Part shown: piece by piece, positions 34,589 to 43,567 of the stretch
How positions within the stretch are numbered: the first letter of the stretch is position 1
Layout: each line of letters starts with the position of its first letter
Source of the DNA: Rothia nasimurium
GTDB lineage: Bacteria > Actinomycetota > Actinomycetes > Actinomycetales > Micrococcaceae
Direction of reading: 5' to 3'
Assembly: GCF_928381705.1 (NCBI RefSeq)
Contig: NZ_CAKMSR010000010.1
Coordinates: 1 to 64,000, forward strand
DNA: 64,000 bases
Made by a program: the position numbers and the translations under genes
Notes under the pieces: generated by a model
The model's input: the letters and a program-made list of their open reading frames with translations, nothing else
The model's database searches: none
Told to the model about the DNA's origin: nothing

Positions 34589-37114
34589 TTAGCTCTGCGC
34601 AAGTACCTGGGGGTGTTTAGCTCGTAGCCAGGCGGTGTGCAGGCGCAGGTTGATTTCGATGGCGAGGCAACCTAAAAAGGCTGACGCCAGGCTAGCTAGT
34701 AAATATGCTCCACTGGGAATGATGAACTGGTGGTACCAGAGCGAGGGCGGCAGAAGCAGAACCAGGGCTAGGCCTGCGTACATGGCAGCTACAATCGCCA
34801 GGCGGACGCCGCGTACCGGTCGCACGACCGTGGTGATGTTGTAGATACCCATGAGCACAAGGGCAATGAAGGTGGCAGTCTGAATTTCTGACCTGGTTAC
34901 CCCGGCGAGACTACGCCCGTAGCCGTTGACGAAGACCAGCACCGCCGTAATGATGACGGCCGCCGGTAGGGCATAGTGCAGGGCCCTGCCCAAGAAGCCG
35001 CTGACGTAGCGGCGGGTGTTGGGCAGCATGGTCAGGAAGAAGGCAGGCCCACCCACAATGAGCAGGTCGGCGGTGGAGTACTGGCGCGGCAGGAAGGGGA
35101 AGTTCCAGCAGAGTACACCCAGGGTCAGACCTAACAGGATAGCGAAGGCGGTTTTGGTGAGGAAGAGGTTGGTGACCCGCTCGATATTGGCAATAATCTT
35201 TCGCCCCTCAGCCAGTACGCCGGGCAGGCGGTCAAAGCGGCCATCGAGGAGCACTAGGCGGGAGACCGCCTTGGTGGCGGGAGCCGCGTTACCCATGGCA
35301 ATGCCCAGGTCGGCATGCTTGAGGGCTAGGGCGTCGTTAATGCCGTCGCCGGTCATTGCCACCACGTGGCCGGCTTCTCGCAGGCCCAGAACCATGTTCT
35401 TCTTCTGCTCGGGTGAAACGCGGCCAAAGACGGCGTGGGTGCGGGCAGCGTCTATCAGCTCGGGGCCGCTCTCAGGCAGGGTTGAAGCGTCCACCGCACC
35501 GGCTGAGACGTCCATACCGGCGGCTTGAGCTGCGGCCGCTACCGTGCGGGGGTTATCCCCAGAGAAGACCTTCAGGTCGATGCCCTGGCTTCTGAAGTAG
35601 GCCAGGGTTTCGGGGGCCTCAGAGCGCACCTGCTCCCGGAAGATCACCAGCACCTGGGGCTCAAGCCCGGCGGGAACCCGGGTGGCTACCTTGCCGGAGG
35701 GCTCGCGGGTCAGAGCTGGGGCGTGGGCTAGCACCAGCACGCGTAGTCCGCTTTCAGCTAGGTCACCGGCAAGTTCTCGCGCGGGGGAGTCTGTAGGCAG
35801 GAGGGCTTCGGGGGCACCGAGCAACCAGGCCCCGGTGCCGCTGAATTCCACCCCGCTAAAGCGCAGGGTAGATGAGAAGGGTAGGACGCCTGTGGCAGCC
35901 GGGGCGCTAGCACCGGCAGGGGCTGCGGTGCCCGCTGCCTCTGCAAAGGGCTCCTTCAGGGCAGCAGCGGTGGGATTAGCGTTCTGGTCAGCTCCCAGCC
36001 AGCCCAGGGCGGCAGCCCAGCCGTCCTTACCCTGCCAAGCGGGAGCGGCGGCGTCCTGATGCCCGGTCTCTGCCCAGAGCACCTGCCCGGTTAGGGAGCG
36101 AACCGAATCAAAGCGCACCCCGCCCTCGGTCAGGGTGCCGGTCTTATCGAAGCAGACGGTATCAACGCGGGCCAGCACCTCAACGGCGGGCTGCTCCTGA
36201 ATCAGCACCTCGGTGCGGGCCAGCTTAACCGATGCCACGGCAAAGGAAATCGTGGTCATCAGGGCCAGGCCCTGGGGAATCATGGAGGCCACCGACGAGA
36301 CAGAGGTAATCAGGGCATCACGCCAGGCCCCGGAATCAAGGGCCAGCTGCCAGCCGCCGGCGGCCTGCATCTGCCCGTTGAGCACAATCGCGATGATGGG
36401 AACCAGGGCCCAGGTAATCCAGGTGACCACCCGTTCCATACCCGCCCGGAGCTCTGAATGGATGGTGGTGAACTGGCGGGCCTCGGCCGTAATCTTCGCG
36501 GCGCGGGAGGTCGCCCCCACCGCTGTCAGCCGCACCTTGCCCGACCCGCCGATCACGGATGAAGCCGACAGGACGCCGTCCCCCGGCACCTTGCCGACGG
36601 GGTCGTTTTCGCCGGTGAGCAGGGATTCATCAAGATCCAGGCCGTCGCTGGTGAGTACCACGGCGTCGGCAGGAACCTGGTCCCCGCGCTTGAGCAGCAC
36701 AACGTCGTCAAGAACCAGCTCATCGAGGGCAACCGGCACCAGTTTGCCGTCGCGTAGGGCGGTGGCGGGGTCGCGGCGTAGCAGGGCAATGCGATCCAGC
36801 TGACGCTTCGCCGAGAACTCCTGGGTGAAGCCGATGACCACGTTGGCAATAGCAGCCAAAAGGAAAAGGGTATCGAGCCAGGAACCCACCAGAATCACCG
36901 CCAGCCCGCAGAGCCCCAACACCAGGTTAAACATGGTGAACAGGTGGGTGCGGATAATGGTCGCGGTAGAGCGGGAGGTCGCATTATTCTGCGTATTCAC
37001 TAACCCAGCAGAGGTGCGCTCAGCGACCTGCTCGCTGGTGAGCCCACCGGCCTCAAGGACGCTGTCTGGAGAGGTACTCACATTCACGCGGTGGGCAGGC
37101 GCGGTGTGAGACAT
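34589..37114 (-). CDS. Cation-transporting P-type ATPase, CtpE-like
   Basis: An 841-residue P-type ATPase. The actuator-domain motif is TGEN in LDESLLTGENDPVGK. The phosphorylated aspartate is in FDKTGTLTEG, and the hinge is MTGDGINDALALKHADLGIAMG. The SMIPQGLALM membrane motif, in place of the usual CPC or PEGL, is the pattern seen in mycobacterial CtpE, described as a calcium transporter. About ten membrane helices are predicted from hydrophobicity. An Ala-rich insert lies in the nucleotide-binding domain. The substrate assignment is inferred from the motif. Confidence 0.87.
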   Translation of the reverse strand: MSHTAPAHRVNVSTSPDSVLEAGGLTSEQVAERTSAGLVNTQNNATSRSTATIIRTHLFTMFNLVLGLCGLAVILVGSWLDTLFLLAAIANVVIGFTQEFSAKRQLDRIALLRRDPATALRDGKLVPVALDELVLDDVVLLKRGDQVPADAVVLTSDGLDLDESLLTGENDPVGKVPGDGVLSASSVIGGSGKVRLTAVGATSRAAKITAEARQFTTIHSELRAGMERVVTWITWALVPIIAIVLNGQMQAAGGWQLALDSGAWRDALITSVSSVASMIPQGLALMTTISFAVASVKLARTEVLIQEQPAVEVLARVDTVCFDKTGTLTEGGVRFDSVRSLTGQVLWAETGHQDAAAPAWQGKDGWAAALGWLGADQNANPTAAALKEPFAEAAGTAAPAGASAPAATGVLPFSSTLRFSGVEFSGTGAWLLGAPEALLPTDSPARELAGDLAESGLRVLVLAHAPALTREPSGKVATRVPAGLEPQVLVIFREQVRSEAPETLAYFRSQGIDLKVFSGDNPRTVAAAAQAAGMDVSAGAVDASTLPESGPELIDAARTHAVFGRVSPEQKKNMVLGLREAGHVVAMTGDGINDALALKHADLGIAMGNAAPATKAVSRLVLLDGRFDRLPGVLAEGRKIIANIERVTNLFLTKTAFAILLGLTLGVLCWNFPFLPRQYSTADLLIVGGPAFFLTMLPNTRRYVSGFLGRALHYALPAAVIITAVLVFVNGYGRSLAGVTRSEIQTATFIALVLMGIYNITTVVRPVRGVRLAIVAAMYAGLALVLLLPPSLWYHQFIIPSGAYLLASLASAFLGCLAIEINLRLHTAWLRAKHPQVLAQS

Positions 37115-37206
37115 AGGGGCTCCTTGGGCATTGGGCTGGTCAGGGTAGTAACCAGTCTAGTGGGAGAAGCTGAGTGCGCACGTCCGTCTCAAGGATGAAA
37201 ACGGCC

Positions 37207-37983
37207 TCAGTCGCGGGCAGGAAGCACCAGCAGGCGCCCGGTCACCGGGTGGGTGAGCACCTCAATGGGGTGGCCGTAGACCGCGCTGAGCCGCTCGGCG
37301 GTGCAGACCTGCTGCGGGCGTCCTTGCGCCACCGCCTGCCCGCCTGCCAGCAGAACCAGCCGATCAGCGTAGGAGGCTGCCAAATCCAGGTCGTGCAGAA
37401 CCACAATCACAGCTGCCCCCGACCGGGCATAGGCGCGGGCTCGAATCAGGGTCTGCTCCTGGTGCAGAATGTCGAGGGCTGCGGTGGGCTCATCGAGCAG
37501 AAGCAGAGGAGTGCGCTGGGCAAAGACCCGGGCCAGATGAGCTCGCCCGGCTTCACCGCCCGAGAGGGTGCGCACGTCGCGGTCAGCCAGGTGGGCAGTA
37601 TCGGTATCGGCAAGAGCAGCAGCAACAATCTCATGATCCTGTTCCGCCTGGGCAGTGCCCCGCCAGGGTGCCCTACCCATCTGCACCACCTGCCGTACGG
37701 TGTAGGAAAAAGCTACGGAGGTCTGCTGTAGCAGCATGGCTCGGGTGCGGGCTAACTCTACCGGCCGGTAGTCTGCCAGCGGACGTCCGCCCAGGGTAAT
37801 CTGCCCCGAGCTGGGAGCAGCGTCCCCTGCCAGTAGGGAAAGCAGGGTGGATTTTCCTGCCCCGTTGGGGCCGATAAGGGCCAGCACCTCTCCGGGAGCG
37901 ACATCGAGGGAAACATCGTGCAGAATCTGCCGCCCGTTCACCCGGTAGCTAACCGAATCGGCGACGAGTAAAGGTGCGGTCAC
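37207..37983 (-). CDS. hmuV: Haem ABC transporter ATP-binding protein
   Basis: A 258-residue ABC ATPase with Walker A GPNGAGKST (about 38-46), LSGGEAGRAHLARVFAQ signature and LLLDEPTAALD Walker B. The GEAGR variant and MGRAPW segment fit HmuV/FecE-type iron-haem importers. It is the last gene of htaA-hmuT-hmuU-hmuV and overlaps the end of hmuU by four bases. Confidence 0.93.
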   Translation of the reverse strand: MTAPLLVADSVSYRVNGRQILHDVSLDVAPGEVLALIGPNGAGKSTLLSLLAGDAAPSSGQITLGGRPLADYRPVELARTRAMLLQQTSVAFSYTVRQVVQMGRAPWRGTAQAEQDHEIVAAALADTDTAHLADRDVRTLSGGEAGRAHLARVFAQRTPLLLLDEPTAALDILHQEQTLIRARAYARSGAAVIVVLHDLDLAASYADRLVLLAGGQAVAQGRPQQVCTAERLSAVYGHPIEVLTHPVTGRLLVLPARD

Positions 37984-39014
37984 AGGGCCCCCTTGGTTAG
38001 GGTTCGGCGGAGCAGGATAAAGAAGGTGGGGCCGCCCACCAGGGCGGTGAAGATGCCGATGGGCAGGTCGGCGAAGCTCACCAGGGTGCGGGCGGCGAGG
38101 TCGGAGGCCGCAATGAGCAGGGCACCGCCCAGGGTCGAGGCGGGTAGTAGTACCCGGTTGGAGGGCCCCACCACCATGCGGAGCAGATGCGGCACAATCA
38201 GACCCACAAAAGCGATAATGCCCGCGTAGGCGACCGCGGCCCCGGTGAGCAGGGCGGTGCAGACGATAGCTGCCAGGCGTAGGCGCTCTACATGAACACC
38301 CGAGTGGGCAGCGGCCCGCTCACCCAGGGCGAGCAGGTTGAGCTGCCGGGCCAAGAGAAAGCTACCGATAATACCGACACTCACAATCGGGGCACTGGTG
38401 GCTACCGCCGCCCAGGTCGCCCCATTCAGGGAGCCCATCTGCCAGAAGATAATCTGGTCGCGGCTGGCATCATCGGCGATAAAGACCATCAGGGCAATCA
38501 GGGCGTTAGCCACGGCGGTGACGGCAATGCCGGTCAGAATCATCGACAGCACTTCTGCCCGCCCGCCGGAGCGGGAGAACAGATACACCAGGGCGGTGGT
38601 GGCTAGTGCACAGGCAAAAGCGCAGAGGGGTACGGTGAACATGCCCAGGGCATTTAGCCCCAGCACAATAGCCCCGCAGGCCCCCACCGCAGCACCGGCT
38701 GAAATGCCGATGACGCCCGGTTCAGCCAGCGGGTTGCCGAAGACCGCCTGCATCAGGGCGCCGGACGCCCCCAAAGCGGCACCCACCAGCAGCCCCAGCA
38801 GAATGCGGGGTAGGCGGATATTCCAGAGGGTGGCGTCTGCCAGCTGCATGGCAGGGTCGGCGGACGCCAGCCCCAGGTTGCGCAGGATACCCCCGGCAAC
38901 CTGGGGGAGGGGAATCTCAAACTGGCCCAGGCTAGCTGATATGAGTACCGTGCCGAGCAACAGGAGGGGCAGGGCAGTAAAGACCGCCGTGAGGGTAGAA
39001 GAACGTACCTGCAC
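37980..39014 (-). CDS. hmuU: Haem ABC transporter permease
   Basis: A 344-residue FecCD-family permease with about ten membrane helices. It carries the family segments LPRILLGLLVGAALGASGALMQ (about 69-90), NPLAEPGVIGISAGAA and FVGLIVPHLLRMVVG. It works as a homodimer with HmuV and receives haem from HmuT. It starts seven bases after the hmuT stop. Confidence 0.94.
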   Translation of the reverse strand: MQVRSSTLTAVFTALPLLLLGTVLISASLGQFEIPLPQVAGGILRNLGLASADPAMQLADATLWNIRLPRILLGLLVGAALGASGALMQAVFGNPLAEPGVIGISAGAAVGACGAIVLGLNALGMFTVPLCAFACALATTALVYLFSRSGGRAEVLSMILTGIAVTAVANALIALMVFIADDASRDQIIFWQMGSLNGATWAAVATSAPIVSVGIIGSFLLARQLNLLALGERAAAHSGVHVERLRLAAIVCTALLTGAAVAYAGIIAFVGLIVPHLLRMVVGPSNRVLLPASTLGGALLIAASDLAARTLVSFADLPIGIFTALVGGPTFFILLRRTLTKGAL

Positions 39015-39020
39015 AAGAAC

Positions 39021-40235
39021 CTACTGCTGGGTGTAGATAGCGGTGGCCAACGACAGCAGTACCGCCGCACTGTTGGGCCCGAACGAGAGAATCTGGCCGT
39101 CTGCCATGTCGACCACGCGCTGGTTGGCGCCTGCGGTCGTTTCAGCTACCCCGGGGCGGGCAAAGAAGGCCTCGATACCGCCGGTGGACTCCACCCCGCC
39201 GGTCATGGTGAGGATCAGATCGGGGTTAGCCCGCGAGAGCGCTTCAGCGTTAGCGGGCACGGTACCCGAAGCCCCGCCCTCACTGGCCACATCGCGACCG
39301 CCCAGGGCAGTAATCAGCTCATCGGCCCCCGAACCGTCACCCAGGATAAAGAAGACACCGGCAGTACCCCGAACGTAGAGGAAGGCCATGCCCACCTTCT
39401 GCGCCGAATCCTGCGGGGCAACCTCGGCAATGGTAGCTAGCGCCGAATCAATCTCAGCCTGCACCCGGGCACCCAGCTGGGCGCCGACGTCCGGAACTCC
39501 CAGAGCCTGCGCAACCGCCTCAATCTGCGGCACTACCTGGTTCAGGGAACGCGAGGGGTCAAAATGCACCACGGTCACCCCGGCGGAGCGCAGCTGCTCG
39601 GTAATTTCGAGGGGGCCGTTGGTGGTGTCCATGAGCACCACGGTCGGGGCGAGAGAAAGAACCGCCTCAGCCGAAATATCGTGGCCGTTCTGGGTCACCA
39701 GGGGCAGGTCTGCCAGGGTCGTTTCGGTCGAAGACGTGACCCGGCCTACCAGGTTGTCACCCAGCCCCAAAGCGACGACAGTCTGGGCTAGGGTGCCGTA
39801 CATATCCAGGGCCAGAATACGGTCGGCACTGGTCACGGTCACCTCGGTGCCCTGAAAATCGGTGACGGTCACCGGCAGCTGCGGGGCCTGCGGGTTCTCA
39901 ATCGGCAGCACATCGGGCACGGACGCCGCCGTCGCCAGACCCGTCAGGCTCTTGGGATTCTCTACAGCATTGGCTTTGAGGTAGTCCTCGGCCTGCTGCA
40001 GGGCGGTGCGGTGCACCTCTTCACTGGCGGGAGCCTCAATGCCCCCGGCCGTTGCCGACGACTGAGCCCCGCCCTCAACCGACGTAGAAGCTGCCCCTGC
40101 TTGGGAGCCTGTAGCGGCGGCGTCCGCACCGCTCTCTGCTGACCCGGTACAGGCCGTCACCGCCAGAACCAGGGCAACACTCAGAACAGAAAAACCCCGG
40201 CGCAGGGGCAGAGAAGAAAAGGAGTGTGTGAGCAC
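39021..40235 (-). CDS. hmuT: Haem-binding lipoprotein of ABC importer
   Basis: A 404-residue lipoprotein with lipobox LAVTAC (C29 counted from the chosen start), a long Ser/Ala/Gly linker, then a class-III periplasmic-binding fold. Typical parts are DRILALDMYGTLAQTVVALGLGD and the LSLAPTVVLMDTT helix. It captures haem handed over by HtaA at the surface. Start: GTG 40235, with GGAGG five bases upstream; the longer frame lacks a ribosome site. Confidence 0.91.
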   Translation of the reverse strand: MLTHSFSSLPLRRGFSVLSVALVLAVTACTGSAESGADAAATGSQAGAASTSVEGGAQSSATAGGIEAPASEEVHRTALQQAEDYLKANAVENPKSLTGLATAASVPDVLPIENPQAPQLPVTVTDFQGTEVTVTSADRILALDMYGTLAQTVVALGLGDNLVGRVTSSTETTLADLPLVTQNGHDISAEAVLSLAPTVVLMDTTNGPLEITEQLRSAGVTVVHFDPSRSLNQVVPQIEAVAQALGVPDVGAQLGARVQAEIDSALATIAEVAPQDSAQKVGMAFLYVRGTAGVFFILGDGSGADELITALGGRDVASEGGASGTVPANAEALSRANPDLILTMTGGVESTGGIEAFFARPGVAETTAGANQRVVDMADGQILSFGPNSAAVLLSLATAIYTQQ

Positions 40236-40259
40236 CAGAACCTCCGAGAGAAACAAGAG

Positions 40260-40290
40260 GGTGGGAGCCGGTTACAGCCCGGCTCCCACC
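40260..40290 (-). terminator. Intercistronic hairpin between htaA and hmuT
   Basis: GGTGGGAGCCGG pairs with CCGGCTCCCACC, with no T-run. As at 29531-29558, it follows the most abundant extracytoplasmic component and probably sets relative expression. Confidence 0.7.
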
Positions 40291-40306
40291 GTGAGACGGA
40301 TGAGAA

Positions 40307-42463
40307 TTAGGACGCGCGACGGCGGGCTACCACCACAGCACCGGCAGCCAGCAGGGCTGCACCCACAGCCAGCAGGGCACCGACCGAAGCGCCGGTGTTC
40401 GCCAGCTTGCCACCCTGGGCGGCAGCGCGGGCAGCCTCAGCCTTCCGCTCTGCCTCAGCGTTCAGGGCATCGCAGTTAGCACCGTTCTCTGAGACATACT
40501 GGGTCTTCTCAATGGTCTGAGAAGCACCGGTGACGGTCTTTGAACCCAGGGTACCGGTGAAGCTAATGGGGTCAAGGGCTTCACCTGCCTGGTAGAAGCC
40601 AGCGAAGGCAGCTTTGCCCTCAGCAGTTAGGGTGGCAGAAGCACTGCTGACGCTAATGCTGGATCCGTTAACAGTCAGGCCAGCCAAATCGACATTGGCG
40701 AAGGGCACCTCACCGTGGTGGGTTGTCTGCCCCTTCATGTCATTAGAACTTACGGTCAGGTAGAGGGTGCCGGTAGAACCGTTGATCTCAAGGCGGGGGT
40801 TAGCCATCAGAGTGTTCAAGGTGCCGCCGTGGCCGGTGAAACGGACAGAGCCCTCGAAAGCCACAGAGCCCTTGCCGTTAGCGTAGGTGCCTGTACCTTT
40901 GGACCAGCCAAAGGCCTGGTTAGCGTAGGTAACGCCGTTCAGTTCCCAACTACCCTTAGCGATACCGCCACCAATGTAGTTACGGAAGGAGGAGCGCACG
41001 CCCCAGTCGAAAGTAGCAGCTGAGACGGTCCCGTCAGCCTGAGTAGTGGTTGCACCGGGCACGGTTTCGGTCACGGTCACCGGCACGCACTGGGGCGCCG
41101 GATCAGCAGGGTTAGCAGAGGGCTGGGCTGAGGGAATGACGGTTGGCTCAGCGGTCGGCTGGGCCGAGGGTGCTGCCGTCGGTTCAGCAGAAGGCTGGGG
41201 TGAGGGGGCCACGGTCGGCTGGGTGGTGGGCTCTGCGGACGGGCTCGGGGCAGGAGCCGGGGTTTCGCTGGGAGCCGGGGCCGGTGCGTCCTCAACCACG
41301 GGGGCAGCAACCCGCAGGTACAGGGGGTCAAAAGCGGTTCCCTCTGCATAGCGGGCCCCAAAAATGCTGGCGGCATGAGCCGTCGCAACAGTCGGCACGC
41401 CCTCCAGAAGCAGGTTGCCCGCTGAATCGGTAGTCAGGGCGCTCGCGTCAAAGCTGGCGATGGGCTGGTCGGTAATTTCACCGGTGTTGGCCGAGGTGCC
41501 GGTGGCGTAGATGTAGCCGTTTGCACCGTCGGTAACAACGCGGAAGCTATGCAGGTTGATGTTGAGCACCCCGCCGTGGGCGACCAGAGAGAAACTACCC
41601 GGAACACTGATGGAGTAGCCGGTATCAGTCTTCTGGGCGGTAGCACCGGCAAAGACGAAGTTGTTGCCTTCAAGACTGGTGTGTTCGCCAGGAGTAACGG
41701 CTTTCTGGGCAATCAGGTAGTTAAGGAAGGAATCCTTGATGCCCCAGGTGACGGTGCCCGCTGCATTGGTGACGCCGTCAGCGGTGGGCTCGGGTGAGGG
41801 GGCCGGGGTCTCTGCGGGCTTTTCAGCCAGGTCAGCCGAGAAGGTCAGGGGTGAGAGAGCGTCACCGGCCTTGTAGAAACCGGCGAAGGCGGCTGCGCCG
41901 TCGGCGGTGAGGGTAACGGGGGCATCGGTGGCTGATACGGTGCCGTTGGCGAAAGTGACGCCAGAAAGGTCTACGGTTGCGAAGTTAACGTTGGTGGCAT
42001 CGATATCGGGGGATCCGTTGTAGCCCTTGGACTTCACATCAGCTACCAGGGTGCCCTGGTTGCCGTTGATGACCAGCTTGAGGTTGGCGTAGGTGATATC
42101 AAGCTCACCCTTATGGGCAGTGAAGTGGATGGTGCCGGGGTAAGAGATAGTGCCGTTTGCACCGGTGAACTCACCCTCGGCCCCCTGCCAGGAGAAGGCG
42201 GAGCCGTTGAAGCTGGGGCCACCGGTTACCTCGACGCTACCACCGGCAAAAGCGCCGGTGACGTAGCGGATGAAGGAGTCCTTGAGCGACCAGGTCAGCT
42301 GGGCATTGCTGGCGACGTGAGTTGCGGACGCGGCAGCGACGGTGCTGCTGGTGGCGTCCGCTGCGTCGGCTACGGACGCGGTGGCTAGGGTCATGCCTGA
42401 CAGGGTGAGTGCGGCGGTGGCTAGGAGGGCGCAGGAGCGCCGGGCGCTGTGCTGGGGAGACAT
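40307..42463 (-). CDS. htaA: Cell-wall haem-binding protein with three HtaA domains
   Basis: A 718-residue surface protein. After a signal peptide (about 1-35) come HtaA domain 1 (about 52-215), domain 2 (about 230-390), a Pro/Ser/Thr/Gln-rich spacer of PSAEPT repeats, and domain 3 (about 465-650). Each domain starts with a Trp-Ser/Gly-Leu/Val-Lys/Arg-x-Ser-Phe motif (LTWSLKDSF, VTWGIKDSF, FDWGVRSSF). The C-terminus is LANTG, a hydrophobic helix and ARRR: a sortase signal of the LAXTG type used by class E sortases. HtaA proteins extract haem from haemoglobin in Corynebacterium. ATG 42463 has GAGGA five bases before it. Confidence 0.93.
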   Translation of the reverse strand: MSPQHSARRSCALLATAALTLSGMTLATASVADAADATSSTVAAASATHVASNAQLTWSLKDSFIRYVTGAFAGGSVEVTGGPSFNGSAFSWQGAEGEFTGANGTISYPGTIHFTAHKGELDITYANLKLVINGNQGTLVADVKSKGYNGSPDIDATNVNFATVDLSGVTFANGTVSATDAPVTLTADGAAAFAGFYKAGDALSPLTFSADLAEKPAETPAPSPEPTADGVTNAAGTVTWGIKDSFLNYLIAQKAVTPGEHTSLEGNNFVFAGATAQKTDTGYSISVPGSFSLVAHGGVLNINLHSFRVVTDGANGYIYATGTSANTGEITDQPIASFDASALTTDSAGNLLLEGVPTVATAHAASIFGARYAEGTAFDPLYLRVAAPVVEDAPAPAPSETPAPAPSPSAEPTTQPTVAPSPQPSAEPTAAPSAQPTAEPTVIPSAQPSANPADPAPQCVPVTVTETVPGATTTQADGTVSAATFDWGVRSSFRNYIGGGIAKGSWELNGVTYANQAFGWSKGTGTYANGKGSVAFEGSVRFTGHGGTLNTLMANPRLEINGSTGTLYLTVSSNDMKGQTTHHGEVPFANVDLAGLTVNGSSISVSSASATLTAEGKAAFAGFYQAGEALDPISFTGTLGSKTVTGASQTIEKTQYVSENGANCDALNAEAERKAEAARAAAQGGKLANTGASVGALLAVGAALLAAGAVVVARRRAS

Positions 42464-42528
42464 GGGCATCCTCGTGAAAACTATGTGGTGTAGGGTGGGC
42501 ACATTTCGTAACATGCCCTGCCTTATTA

Positions 42529-42571
42529 AATTTAAGGGCATGCCTAAACTAGCATTAAGGCAACCCTAATA
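42529..42571. promoter_or_regulatory. Possible iron-responsive operators between htaA and hmuO
   Basis: TTAAGGGCATGCCTAA (42532-42547) and TTAAGGCAACCCTAA (42555-42569) lie in the divergent promoter region. They contain TTA-GG/CC-TAA half sites like DtxR/IdeR boxes, but the spacing differs from the 19-base consensus. Iron control of these genes is known in relatives; the operator assignment is tentative. Confidence 0.4.
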
Positions 42572-42662
42572 AAAATAGGTTACAAGTACTTGACTTAATT
42601 CTTTCTTGGTGACAGTCTGTCAATAAATAGTGTTAATCTAGCCCTCAACCAAGGAGGACCCC

Positions 42663-43319
42663 ATGACTACCGCTCTCGCCGACACCGAGCGTCCTACCTT
42701 CTCAGCCCGCCTTAAGGCAGAAACTGCTGCCCGCCACGATCAGGCAGAACACTCCAGCTTCATGGCCGACCTGATGGGCGGCAAGCTCGACCGTAAGGCC
42801 TACCGCATGCTGCTGACCCAGTACGTCTATATTTATGGGGCCCTCGAAGAAGTAGCAGCCGGCTTCCGCGCCCACCCCAACCCCATCACCGAACCCTTCG
42901 TGCTCGAGGGCCTTGACCGGCTTGCTTCTATCAAGGCTGACCTAGCTGAACTGGGTGGCCCCACCAGTGACCAGCCCTTACCGGCAACCGCTGACTATGC
43001 GGCAGCTATCCGCGCGACGGCGTCCGCCCCCGAACGCTTCTTGGCCCACCACTACCTGCGCTACCTGGGTGATCTGTCGGGCGGGCAGGCCGTGGCTGCC
43101 CTGGTCGCCCGGCACTACGGTGTGCCCGCTGAGGCTCTGAGTATGTACCGGTTTGAGGCACTCCCGAAGCCCAAGGTATTCAAGGACTCCTACCGGGGTC
43201 TTCTGGACGATGCCCCGCTGACGGACGCCCAGCGTGACGCCCTGGTTGATGAGACTCTAGCTGGGTTCGACTGCAACACCCGTGTGTTCGCGCAGCTGGG
43301 TGAGAGCCTAGTCTCATAG
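42663..43319 (+). CDS. hmuO: Haem oxygenase
   Basis: A 218-residue haem oxygenase. The proximal haem ligand is H25 in ARHDQAEHSSFMADLM, and the distal helix glycines are in YLGDLSGGQAVAAL. It opens haem to biliverdin, CO and iron. It is divergent from the haem import operon and completes the pathway. A good GGAGG site precedes the ATG. Confidence 0.96.
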   Translation: MTTALADTERPTFSARLKAETAARHDQAEHSSFMADLMGGKLDRKAYRMLLTQYVYIYGALEEVAAGFRAHPNPITEPFVLEGLDRLASIKADLAELGGPTSDQPLPATADYAAAIRATASAPERFLAHHYLRYLGDLSGGQAVAALVARHYGVPAEALSMYRFEALPKPKVFKDSYRGLLDDAPLTDAQRDALVDETLAGFDCNTRVFAQLGESLVS

Positions 43320-43344
43320 GCGTGTAGCTAGGGGCCTCCATGCT

Positions 43345-43409
43345 GTGTGCAGGTTTCTTGGGCTGTGTGCAGGGTTTTCTCTGCACACAGCCCAAGAACC
43401 CTGCACAGG
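43345..43409. repeat. Hairpin repeat B1, probable hmuO terminator
   Basis: A stem of about 26 bp (GTGCAGGTTTCTTGGGCTG... with its complement ...CAGCCCAAGAACCCTGCAC) around GGTTTTCT. It follows the hmuO stop by 25 bases. All 65 bases recur identically at 44477-44541 after the next gene. Confidence 0.93.
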
Positions 43410-43567
43410 GTTAAGAAAGAAGGATGCTCCCCGGGTCGGTAACTGCCACGCTAACGCACCCGACTTATCCACAGGCCTGGCTGCTATATGACCTGTTTGT
43501 GAACCAAAAGAGCCTGCGATGTTCACACCCCTTGCAAGAGGTGAACGGGGTCGGTGACACTGCCCTT

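Noticed and set aside
43424-43567. 48-codon upstream extension of the locus B nuclease-like gene
   Set aside because: The product aligns with copy A only from ATG 43568, and both then have 298 residues.
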